Assembly (NCBI GenBank): GCA_002298885.1
Contig: DBMK01000319.1
Location: 1-19,090, forward strand
Length of the DNA: 19,090 bases
Direction: 5' to 3'
From: Anaerolineaceae bacterium UBA700
GTDB lineage: Bacteria; Chloroflexota; Anaerolineae; Anaerolineales; Anaerolineaceae
In this document: positions 6,850 through 13,816 of the stretch, piece by piece
How positions within the stretch are numbered: the first letter of the stretch is position 1
Layout: each line of letters opens with the position of its first letter
Program-made: the position numbers and the translations under genes
The notes under the pieces: generated by a model
The model's database searches: none
Seen by the model: the letters and a program-made list of their open reading frames with translations, nothing else
Told to the model about the DNA's origin: nothing

Positions 6850-9141
6850 TTAAGTCTGCGCTTTGCCTGGAAAGACCACAGCTTTCTTCTCGCACATTTC
6901 CCACATTTGTATGTAATCATACGCCGAGCGGAAAAGCGGGACCAGATCCTCGGCGGTCAGGCCGCTGTTGCGCAGATCCTGCAGGAAGTCGGGCAGCATA
7001 CCATAATGAGCCATCCCGTCGAGGTTGATGTCGTAGTCGCGCCGGAGGCCCGCCTTGGCGCGTTCGAGCGGGCGGTTATTGCCGCTCATGGCGTTCCATT
7101 TGTCCCAGATGGCCTGGATGCTTGCCATGAGTTCGACGATCCTGTGGTGCTCCGACTGTCCCAGCTCCACGCTGCCGCGGCGAGTAAAATAGGCGGCGCG
7201 CTGCTCGATTGGCCAATTCTCTACCTGCGCATCATCCAATCCAGTCTTAAGGTCGGCGGCCCAGAAACCTTTGCACACGTTATCGACGAAGATCTGGTCG
7301 TGGACAATTTTCATCCGTTCCAGCATCAGCCGCAAGGTCGGCTCGGGAAAATCCGTTGCAGGATGCTGCTGGATCCAGGGGTTATAGCCCGCCACATATT
7401 GGGCGATCGCCTGCCAGATGTCCTCTTCCTCGTCGGTATACCCGCCGCCCAGGCTGGACTCGAAGCGGTACCAGCGGTGGTCGCGGATCGGCTCGGTGTA
7501 GGCCACGCCGTTGGTCTGACGTTCAATTTCACCCCGCCGATCTGCTATGCGGCGCTCGTCTTCGATCACGCCGTAGGCAGCAAAGGGGCCGAAGCGCGGA
7601 CAGGGCAGGCCGGCGGCGCCGTTGATATCCGAGCCGATGGCAACGCCCTTGCCGCCTGTCTTGGAGACTGCGTATAGGTAAGCCTGGGCCCAGGAGGTGC
7701 TGGAACCTGCGTTCGGCTCGGGGATCTTTGAGGCTAACTGCGGCATAACGCGCCGCAGCCCGGCGATGTCGCCCTGGTTGATGATCGGCGAAACGATGCC
7801 GCCCAGGCGTCCGATGCGCTCGATCTGGTCGCCGCGTTTCCCGGCTTCGTGCGCCACCTTGTGGACGTCGCTCGTGCCGTAGGATTCGTGCTTCACTTTA
7901 TCGAATTCTATATCGGAGCTATAGAGCAGGTCGCGGAACCAGGAATGGGAAACCATCACCGGGTACTCGTGCTTCTCCGCCATCGACAGGGCTGTATCGG
8001 TGGCTTTTTCAGACATGTGGTCCACGTCGATGATCATGCCGCGGGCCATCATTTCTTCCAGCAGGACTTTGCCATACTGGTTGAGCCCGCGCGAGTTGGC
8101 ATGCCCGCCGCGCAATTTAGGCGCCTCACCTGCCTCAAACAGATCTTTAATCCCCGGGATGTGGTCGATGAGCGAACGCCGGTGCATCTTTTTAAGCCGG
8201 TTGCCCGAGATGGCCACGGCGCGCTCCACTTCATCCACCAGGTCCGCGCCGTCGAAGTCCAGGCGGTAGCGCACGCCCGTATTCCAGGCATCCTCCACAT
8301 CCCAGCGCTCGCCGGTGACGAACATATTAATGGTCTCGAGGAAACGCATGTAGATGGCCGTCCCGCCGAAGGCATTGTTGGTCAGGTGAATGGGGGTGAT
8401 CTGGCGCACACCCAGCTCGTAAAGCCAATCCAGCTCGCGGCCGATCACGCCGCGAGCCACCTCCAGGTCACCACCGGTCAGTTGGTCCAGGTCTTCCAGC
8501 TTGCGCCAGTTGCCCAGCGAATCCACCTCGACGCCCAGCAGAACCGCCAGCCTGTTCTCCCCGACTACCTGCCGGGCCTCCTCTGCCGAATATACAATCT
8601 GCAGCCAACCCTTACCCGGCCCGCCTGCCTGGGTATTTACGAATTCGGCCATTTCCTTCATGGCTGCAATCTGCACCTGGATGGCGTGCCTGTCGTCGTG
8701 GGGCGCCCCAGGGCTCATTTTGGTAGCCAGCAGCTCGTTGTTCACCGCCAGGCAGGTGATCAGGCGCAGGCCGCCCTGGTAGGCGCGGTAGATCCAATCG
8801 ATGTAGGCTTGCTGGTGGACCAACGTCGTAAAGCGCGGCCAGATGATAAATTCGGGCCAGCCCCCGCCCGCCGGATGGCCGATCTCTGGATTCACGTCGA
8901 ATAATCCGCCGTGGATCGGCTCGCATGAGCGCAGGGCGTGCTCGATCCCTTCTGGGCCGGCGTTGCTGGGGTTGTAGGGCTCACCCCAGAAAGCCTCGCC
9001 GCCGAAGGCCAGGTGGGCCATCAGGTGGGCATGGGTGTCGGCGAACCCCCACAGCGGAACGCCCGGGTCGGCGTCCCAATAATCGCCTCCCAGGGGAACG
9101 CGGGGGGCGGGTTTTTGATCCTGACCGTCTATCGAATCCAT
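6850..9141 (-). CDS. Large M19-like membrane-dipeptidase-family metallohydrolase
   Basis: This 763-aa protein belongs to the amidohydrolase-fold peptidase M19 (renal dipeptidase) family, zinc enzymes that typically cleave dipeptides. Candidate metal and catalytic residues appear in order: DTHAH (H37, H39), Glu205 in LLGVEVDS, His375 in IDVDHMSEKA, His399 in VMVSHS and Asp505 in AIGSDING. It is nearly twice the usual family length of about 400 aa. Extra sequence lies between the first motif and Glu205, around 285-360, and in the C-terminal 220 residues. No signal peptide is present, so it is probably cytoplasmic. The start has a GGAGG site just upstream. The first motif reads HxH where animal dipeptidases have HxD. 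It is transcribed alone from the promoter at 9341-9370. The substrate is unknown. Confidence 0.85.
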   Translation of the reverse strand: MDSIDGQDQKPAPRVPLGGDYWDADPGVPLWGFADTHAHLMAHLAFGGEAFWGEPYNPSNAGPEGIEHALRSCEPIHGGLFDVNPEIGHPAGGGWPEFIIWPRFTTLVHQQAYIDWIYRAYQGGLRLITCLAVNNELLATKMSPGAPHDDRHAIQVQIAAMKEMAEFVNTQAGGPGKGWLQIVYSAEEARQVVGENRLAVLLGVEVDSLGNWRKLEDLDQLTGGDLEVARGVIGRELDWLYELGVRQITPIHLTNNAFGGTAIYMRFLETINMFVTGERWDVEDAWNTGVRYRLDFDGADLVDEVERAVAISGNRLKKMHRRSLIDHIPGIKDLFEAGEAPKLRGGHANSRGLNQYGKVLLEEMMARGMIIDVDHMSEKATDTALSMAEKHEYPVMVSHSWFRDLLYSSDIEFDKVKHESYGTSDVHKVAHEAGKRGDQIERIGRLGGIVSPIINQGDIAGLRRVMPQLASKIPEPNAGSSTSWAQAYLYAVSKTGGKGVAIGSDINGAAGLPCPRFGPFAAYGVIEDERRIADRRGEIERQTNGVAYTEPIRDHRWYRFESSLGGGYTDEEEDIWQAIAQYVAGYNPWIQQHPATDFPEPTLRLMLERMKIVHDQIFVDNVCKGFWAADLKTGLDDAQVENWPIEQRAAYFTRRGSVELGQSEHHRIVELMASIQAIWDKWNAMSGNNRPLERAKAGLRRDYDINLDGMAHYGMLPDFLQDLRNSGLTAEDLVPLFRSAYDYIQMWEMCEKKAVVFPGKAQT

Positions 9142-9180
9142 ACTATTTGCCTCCGGGTATCATCAAGAGAAAAGAATTGG

Positions 9181-9259
9181 GCCGCCCGGAGAGTAGGGGC
9201 ACGGAGGATTTTTCACAAGTTCAGTTACTTGCGTTATCCCCCGTGCCCCTACGGGTGGC
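9181..9259. repeat. Small inverted-repeat element in the dipeptidase leader
   Basis: GTAGGGGCACGG (9193-9204) is repeated inverted as CCGTGCCCCTAC (9241-9252). The flanks GCCGCCCG (9181-9188) and GGGTGGC (9253-9259) extend the pairing after a short bulge on the left side. A nested hairpin, CAAGT (9216-9220) with ACTTG (9227-9231), sits in the middle. It looks like a MITE/REP-type element. If the promoter at 9341-9370 is right, it lies in the 5' leader of the dipeptidase mRNA. Confidence 0.6.
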
Positions 9260-9340
9260 GCGAAAAAATGACAAGGTTTACTTTCCAACAGGGTGAAACG
9301 GCATACTTTCATATTAAGAGTTCTACCAGCTTTGATGAAA

Positions 9341-9370
9341 AGTATAGCATAATATGATATTAATAGTCAA
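9341..9370 (-). promoter_or_regulatory. Promoter of the dipeptidase gene
   Basis: On the minus strand, TTGACT (9370-9365) and TATACT (9346-9341) are separated by 18 bp. Each is a 5/6 match to the sigma-70 consensus and they lie in an AT-rich stretch. Transcription would start near 9334, giving a leader of about 190 nt. Confidence 0.5.
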
Positions 9371-9470
9371 TATTGTCTTAAATTAACCAAAGTGAAATGT
9401 AAGATGCATTAAAATACGAAACCCGAAACCGCCGCTGCCGGCGGCCGGATTCAATAGGCCAGGAGTTAAT

Positions 9471-10046
9471 ATGAATAAGGGACGTATGGAGGCCTTCAGC
9501 GATGGCGTGATTGCCATCCTTATTACGATCATGGTGTTGCAGTTGAGCGTGCCGCACGGGGCCGATCTGCAGGCCCTGCTGCCGCTTCTGCCTGTCTTTC
9601 TGAGTTACGTGCTCAGTTTTGTCTTCCTGGGCATCTACTGGAACAATCACCACCACCTGCTGCAGGCCGTGGAGCACGTGGATGGGCGCGTGCTGTTGGC
9701 CAACATGCACCTGCTGTTCTGGCTCTCGCTCATCCCGTTCGCCACCGGGTGGATGGGCGAGAACCAGTTTGCCGCCTTGCCGGTGGCGCTGTACGGGGCA
9801 GTGCTGTTCTTCGCCGCGGTGGCCTATTTCATCCTCACCCGCACCCTCATCGCCCTGCACGGCAGCGATTCGGTCCTGGCGGCCGCCCTTGGTTCTGATT
9901 TCAAGGGCAAGGTATCTGCCCTGATCTGCCTGGTAGCGATCCCAACCGCATTCTTGAATTCCTGGCTGGCCGTCAGCTTATACGTGGTGCTGGCGATCCT
10001 GTGGTTTATCCCGGACCGCCGCATCGAAAAAAATCTGGTAACATGA
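9471..10046 (+). CDS. TMEM175-family potassium channel-like protein (DUF1211)
   Basis: This 191-aa protein has the defining RxxxFSD motif of the TMEM175 family at its start (R5 to D11, RMEAFSD) on the first helix. About six helices follow: roughly 9-26, 37-58, 73-93, 101-123, 146-163 and 165-183. Bacterial members are tetrameric potassium-permeable channels with six helices per subunit, and the length fits. IYWNNHHHLL (55-64) matches the family's conserved second-helix end. An AGGAG site precedes ATG 9471. The gene is followed after 4 nt by a cation/proton antiporter gene, pointing to a role in monovalent cation balance. Confidence 0.9.
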   Translation: MNKGRMEAFSDGVIAILITIMVLQLSVPHGADLQALLPLLPVFLSYVLSFVFLGIYWNNHHHLLQAVEHVDGRVLLANMHLLFWLSLIPFATGWMGENQFAALPVALYGAVLFFAAVAYFILTRTLIALHGSDSVLAAALGSDFKGKVSALICLVAIPTAFLNSWLAVSLYVVLAILWFIPDRRIEKNLVT

Positions 10047-10050
10047 GTTG

Positions 10051-11280
10051 ATGCCCATGCCTCACGAAACCTCACTGATTGCAACCATTGCAGTTAGCCT
10101 GGCCTTTGCTTTCATCGGCGGCTATATTGCCGTGCGCCTGCGCCTCCCGCCGATGATCGGTTACCTGTTGGCCGGCATTGCCGTCGGGCCGTTCACGCCC
10201 GGCTTCGTCGCCGACACCCGGCTTGCGCCGGAGCTGGCCGAGATTGGGGTGGTGCTGCTTATGTTCGGGGTGGGGATGCATTTCTCGCTCGGCGACCTGC
10301 TGGCAGTGCGCTCGATTGCCCTGCCCGGGGCGATCGTGCAGATCCTGGTGGCGACTGCGCTGGGGTTGCTGGTGGCCCTGGCCTGGGGTTGGACGTTCGG
10401 GGCGGGACTGGTTTTTGGATTTTCGCTCTCTGTGGCCAGTACGGTGGTTTTACTGCGGGCACTGGAGTCGCGCCGCAGTCTGCACACGGACGAGGGGCGC
10501 ATTGCGGTGGGCTGGCTGGTCGTCGAAGACCTGGTGACCGTGCTGATCCTGGTCGTTTTGCCGCTGGTCTCGGGTCTGTTGGGCGGCAGCCAGGCCGGGC
10601 ACGACCAGGCGGCCGACCTGGGATCCACCCTGCTGCTTACCTTTGTGAAGCTGACCCTTTTTGTAGCCCTGATGTTGCTGTTGGGCACCCGGCTGTTCCC
10701 CTGGCTGTTGAAACAGGTCGAAGGTACCGGGTCGCGCGAATTGTTCACCCTGGCTGCGGTGGCCCTGGCCCTGGGGATCGCCTTTGCAGCCGCCGAGCTG
10801 TTCGGCGTTTCGTTGGCATTGGGCGCATTTGTGGCCGGGGTGGTGATCAACGAGTCGGAGCTGAGCGCCCGCGCCGCGGCGGACTTACAGCCGCTGCAGG
10901 ATTCTTTCGCCGCCCTGTTCTTCGTCGCCATCGGCATGCTCTTCGACCCGGCCATCCTCGTCCAGCGCCCGCTTCAGGTGCTGATTGTGCTGGCGATCAT
11001 CCTCATCGGAAAATCGCTGACCGCCCTCGGCCTCGTTCTGGCGCTGCGCTACCCGCTCAATACCGGTCTGACGATTTCCGCTGCCCTGGCGCAGATCGGC
11101 GAGTTTTCGTTTATCCTGGCCAGTTTGGGCATCAGCCTGCAGATCCTGCCGCCCGAAGGCAGCAGCCTGATCCTGGCGGGGGCGCTGATCTCGATCACGC
11201 TGAATCCGCTCCTGTTCCAGATAAGCACCCGTATCCAGGCATATCGGGCTGCAAAAGCCGTTGAAGGGGACGCTTCGTAG
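10051..11280 (+). CDS. YbaL/KefB-like monovalent cation:proton antiporter, membrane domain only
   Basis: This protein of about 409 aa belongs to the CPA2 family and closely resembles the membrane half of E. coli YbaL. Shared segments are GYLLAGIAVGPFTPGF, ELAEIGVVLLMFGVGMHFSL, STVVLLRALE and GWLVVEDLV. The last includes the ED pair of the ion-binding region. About twelve helices are expected. YbaL and Kef proteins carry a C-terminal RCK/TrkA-N nucleotide-binding domain. Here the protein stops right after the membrane domain, and the next gene starts at the following base. ATG 10051 is taken as the start, but ATG 10057 and TTG 10048 are also possible and no strong ribosome binding site is visible. 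Translation probably couples to the TMEM175 gene, which ends at 10046. Without the RCK domain, gating must differ or use a separate subunit. Confidence 0.9.
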   Translation: MPMPHETSLIATIAVSLAFAFIGGYIAVRLRLPPMIGYLLAGIAVGPFTPGFVADTRLAPELAEIGVVLLMFGVGMHFSLGDLLAVRSIALPGAIVQILVATALGLLVALAWGWTFGAGLVFGFSLSVASTVVLLRALESRRSLHTDEGRIAVGWLVVEDLVTVLILVVLPLVSGLLGGSQAGHDQAADLGSTLLLTFVKLTLFVALMLLLGTRLFPWLLKQVEGTGSRELFTLAAVALALGIAFAAAELFGVSLALGAFVAGVVINESELSARAAADLQPLQDSFAALFFVAIGMLFDPAILVQRPLQVLIVLAIILIGKSLTALGLVLALRYPLNTGLTISAALAQIGEFSFILASLGISLQILPPEGSSLILAGALISITLNPLLFQISTRIQAYRAAKAVEGDAS

Positions 11281-12129
11281 ATGTTTCTGCAAGGGGAATG
11301 GCTGGGAATATTCTTCGCACTGACCTCGGCGGTAGTGTGGGGCAGCGGCGATTTTAGCGGTGGGCTGGCCACCCGGCGCCACAACCAGTTCCAGGTGCTG
11401 GTGTGGGCCTCTTTTTCGGGCATCCTGGTGCTGGCGGCCTGCGCCGTCTTGTGGGGAGAAACCTTCCCCTCCCAGCAGGGGATCCTGCTGGCCATATTGG
11501 GTGGGGCATCCGGCGCGGTGGGGGTCGCGGCGCTCTACCGGGCGCTATCCATGGGGCACACGGCCAGCGTGGCGCCGACGGCGGCGGTCATCGGGGCGGC
11601 GATGCCGGTCGGGTTCAGTATATTCACCGAAGGCCTGCCGGCAGTATCCCGGCTGGCGGGGTTTGGACTGGCGTTCCTGGGCATCTGGCTGGTGTCTCTG
11701 CCTGCCGCAGCCGAACGCGGCGTTTCGCGCCAGGGTTTCCTGCTGGCCTGCCTGGCCGGGGTAGGTTTTGGCGGATTCTTCATCCTGATCGGGCAGATCG
11801 AGCCGGGCAAGGTGTTCACCCCTCTGATCGTGGCCCGCGCCGCGGCCCTGGCTACGGCGCTGGTCCTGCTGGGGACGGCGCGCCTGCCGCTGCCCTCGCC
11901 GTTTGCCAACCGCATTGCCCTGCTGGCGGGGGCGCTGGATGCCGGCGGCAATATTTTCTACGTGCTGGCGCGCCAGTTTACCAGCCTGGATGTGGCCGCT
12001 GTGCTCTCCTCACTGTATCCGGCGGCCACAGTGGTCCTGGCTGCCGTCCTGCTCAAAGAAAGAGCCTCCGCAAAGCAGTGGGTGGGCGCGGCCCTGTGTT
12101 TGCTTGCTATAATATTCATTACAATATGA
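11281..12129 (+). CDS. EamA/DMT-superfamily transporter
   Basis: This 282-aa protein is made of about ten helices in two homologous halves, the layout of EamA-type drug/metabolite transporters. The first half opens with FFALTSAVVWGSGDFSGG and includes ALYRALSMGHTASVAPTAAV. The second ends with VLSSLYPAATVVLAAVLLKE, the typical closing motif of the family. Substrates range from amino acids to nucleotide sugars and cannot be told from this sequence. The ATG directly abuts the TAG stop of the antiporter gene, and its own stop overlaps the next ATG by 4 nt (12126-12129). It therefore sits in the middle of a translationally coupled run. Confidence 0.88.
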   Translation: MFLQGEWLGIFFALTSAVVWGSGDFSGGLATRRHNQFQVLVWASFSGILVLAACAVLWGETFPSQQGILLAILGGASGAVGVAALYRALSMGHTASVAPTAAVIGAAMPVGFSIFTEGLPAVSRLAGFGLAFLGIWLVSLPAAAERGVSRQGFLLACLAGVGFGGFFILIGQIEPGKVFTPLIVARAAALATALVLLGTARLPLPSPFANRIALLAGALDAGGNIFYVLARQFTSLDVAAVLSSLYPAATVVLAAVLLKERASAKQWVGAALCLLAIIFITI

Positions 12130-12770
12130 ATGAGATTGCGCCACCTTCACTAATTGCCCTGGACCCTGCCCGGCTGCCCCAGGCAGCCGCCGTGCTGGCG
12201 GATGCTTTTGCCGCTGATCCCCTCATGGTTTACTACCTGCCTGACCCGGCTCGCCGCGCACGGGTCTCGCCCGGCATGATGCTCGCTTCGCTGCGCTACT
12301 GCCATCGCTACGGCGAAATCTGGACCACTCCGGATCTGGAGGGGGTAGCCTGTTGGCTTCCGCCACGGGAGACCAATCTGAGATTGGCCGGCCTGATCCG
12401 GGCCGGTTTTGGCGTCGTCTCCCTGGCGATGGGCTGGCACGCGCTGTGGCGCATGCTGCGTTCTGAGTCTCAGGTTGACCACATGCACGCCGCCAATCTA
12501 CCAGAACCGCACTGGTACCTGATGCTGCTGGGCGTGGCGCCGGCCTGCGCCGGACGGGGCATCGGCGGGCGGCTGCTGGCCCACAAGCTGGAGCAAGTCA
12601 GAGCCGCCAACCTGCCGGCCTACCTGGAGACGAATCTCGGCTCGAACGTGGATTTTTATCGCAAGCGCGGCTTCCGCGTCCTCGACGAGGACGAGCTTGC
12701 TCCCGGCGGCCCCCACGTATGGGCCATGGCGGCCGGGCTGTGCCGGGTGAGCGGTGACCAGGAAGCATGA
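12126..12770 (+). CDS. GNAT family N-acetyltransferase
   Basis: This 214-aa protein has the acetyl-CoA-binding motif of GNAT enzymes in LLGVAPACAGRGIGGRLL (134-151). The later strand LPAYLETN and helix VDFYRKRGFRVLDED (163-189) complete the usual C-terminal half. The N-terminal half (13-80) holds DAFAADPLMVYYLPD, seen in GNATs of small-molecule type. The long open frame upstream to 11403 is only a shadow of the transporter gene. ATG 12126 overlaps the transporter stop as ATGA. The stop codon (12768-12770) is formed by the first three bases of the palindromic repeat at 12768-12906, so the C-terminal end may have been set by that insertion. The acceptor substrate is unknown. Confidence 0.85.
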   Translation: MNEIAPPSLIALDPARLPQAAAVLADAFAADPLMVYYLPDPARRARVSPGMMLASLRYCHRYGEIWTTPDLEGVACWLPPRETNLRLAGLIRAGFGVVSLAMGWHALWRMLRSESQVDHMHAANLPEPHWYLMLLGVAPACAGRGIGGRLLAHKLEQVRAANLPAYLETNLGSNVDFYRKRGFRVLDEDELAPGGPHVWAMAAGLCRVSGDQEA

Positions 12771-12906
12771 CCTCACCCCCCGGCCCCCTCTCCATGGAAT
12801 GGAGAGGGGGAGAAATCCAATTTCCTGGCGGGTGAGTTCGCCTCACGTCTACTTTCCCTGCGCGCTCCCCTCTCCATTCCATGGAGAGGGGCCGGGGGTG
12901 AGGTCA
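12768..12906. repeat. Double-hairpin palindromic repeat, copy 2 (complete)
   Basis: This 139-bp element has near-identical terminal inverted repeats of about 44 bp, starting TGACCTCACCCCC on the left and ending GGGGGTGAGGTCA on the right. Each terminal repeat contains its own hairpin with the arms CCCTCTCCAT and ATGGAGAGGG around a 3-nt spacer. The centre holds another small hairpin, GTGAG with CTCAC. The tail and the GCGCTCC(C/A)CTCTCC junction match the repeat at 1-116, while the inner hairpin bases differ. It has no coding capacity and no obvious target-site duplication. Confidence 0.8.
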
Positions 12907-12975
12907 GGTTTTAACCTCCGGAATGTAGATTATCTGAATTACTCTTGGAATATGTTCTAAAATCTAAGGATTACA

Positions 12976-13674
12976 ATGTTCGATCTTATTGCCTTCGACG
13001 CTGACGATACTCTTTGGGAAAACAATTCCCTCTACCTGGAAGCGCGGGACAAGTACAAAGCAGTGCTGGCCCAGGCTGGCTTTTCGAGCGACATCGACGA
13101 GCTGCTAGACGAGATCGAGGTCAGGAACTTGAAGTACTTCGGCTACGGGGTGATGAGCTTCGTGCTGTCGATGGTCGAGACGGCCATCGAGGTCAGCGGC
13201 GGGCGCATCACCGGCAAGGATATCGGCTACATCCTCACCCTGGCCAAGGAGATGATCACCGCCCGCGTCCAGCTCTTCGAGGACGCCGAGCCGACCCTGC
13301 GGGCGCTTTCCCGGCGCTATCCCCTGATCCTGATAACCAAGGGCGACCTGGCCCACCAGCAGTCCAAGGTGGCCCAGTCCGGGCTGCGCCCGTTCTTCAG
13401 CGAGGTGCACATCGTGGCCGACAAGACCCGCGACGTATACGTCGATATCCTCAAGCAGCACGGCGTGCCGCCGCAGCGTTTCCTGATGGTGGGCAACTCG
13501 GTCCGCTCAGATATCCTGCCGGTGCTGGAGCTGGGCGGTATGGGCGTGTATGTGCCTTACGACCTGACCTGGACCCACGAGAACAGCGAGGTACCCAAGG
13601 GGTACGCGGACCGGTTCTTTAAAGTGGAGCACCTGGCCTTGCTGCCGGAACTGTTATCCCGGTTGGAAGCATAA
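12976..13674 (+). CDS. HAD-superfamily hydrolase (probable phosphatase)
   Basis: This 232-aa protein has the complete HAD motif set. Motif I is FDADDTLWE (nucleophile D8, acid/base D10). Motif II is LITKGD (T121). The motif III lysine is K150 in ADKTRD. Motif IV is VGNSVRSDILP (G173 to P182, with D179). An all-helical C1 cap spans about 16-100. These features mark a magnesium-dependent phosphatase acting on a small phosphorylated molecule that cannot be named. A modest AAGGA site lies 5-6 nt before ATG 12976. TAAAAT (12958-12963) could be a -10 box but lacks a convincing -35. The gene stands alone between the palindromic repeat and a terminator. Confidence 0.88.
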   Translation: MFDLIAFDADDTLWENNSLYLEARDKYKAVLAQAGFSSDIDELLDEIEVRNLKYFGYGVMSFVLSMVETAIEVSGGRITGKDIGYILTLAKEMITARVQLFEDAEPTLRALSRRYPLILITKGDLAHQQSKVAQSGLRPFFSEVHIVADKTRDVYVDILKQHGVPPQRFLMVGNSVRSDILPVLELGGMGVYVPYDLTWTHENSEVPKGYADRFFKVEHLALLPELLSRLEA

Positions 13675-13697
13675 ATCGAAGGCCGGATGGAGCCCGC

Positions 13698-13727
13698 CGC
13701 CGCTCTGCTTGCAGAGCGGCGTATAAT
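13698..13727 (+). terminator. Terminator of the HAD hydrolase gene
   Basis: CGCCGCTCTGC (13698-13708) is followed by its perfect inverse, GCAGAGCGGCG (13711-13721), with only TT between. The tip must therefore open slightly, leaving a stem of about 9-10 bp that is very GC-rich. TATAATTTAATT follows as a weak U tract. It lies 24 nt after the HAD stop codon. Confidence 0.75.
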
Positions 13728-13816
13728 TTAATTACCAATTGCCGGGTCGGGGTGGCTGATCCTGGCGCTCAACTCGATTGCCAAGCATAACAAGATACGC
13801 TCTCCTGGAGGCATCC

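Larger units (their letters stand above)
9142..9470. other. Divergent intergenic region between dipeptidase and TMEM175 genes
   Basis: These 329 bp contain no convincing gene. The part near the dipeptidase start holds an inverted-repeat element (9181-9259). The part from about 9300 to 9420 is clearly AT-rich and carries a good minus-strand promoter. For the plus-strand channel gene I could not find a well-spaced -35/-10 pair. A short open frame across part of it has no homology signal I can see. Confidence 0.6.

Noticed and set aside
7849..8904. Long plus-strand open frame opposite the dipeptidase gene
   Set aside because: It is antisense to a gene with intact catalytic motifs. Its composition is that of a shadow frame, and it has no ribosome binding site or domain.
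11403..12125. Long N-terminal extension of the GNAT gene
   Set aside because: It is a shadow of the EamA transporter in another frame. The real start overlaps the transporter stop as ATGA.
13722..13727. TATAAT as a promoter for the beta-helix gene
   Set aside because: It directly follows a terminator stem as its U tract, and no -35 box lies at the right distance.
13730..13816. Possible gene remnant before the beta-helix gene
   Set aside because: A short open stretch reads like coding sequence (WLILALNSIAKHNKIR), but it is too short and matches nothing I recognise. It is probably ordinary spacer.
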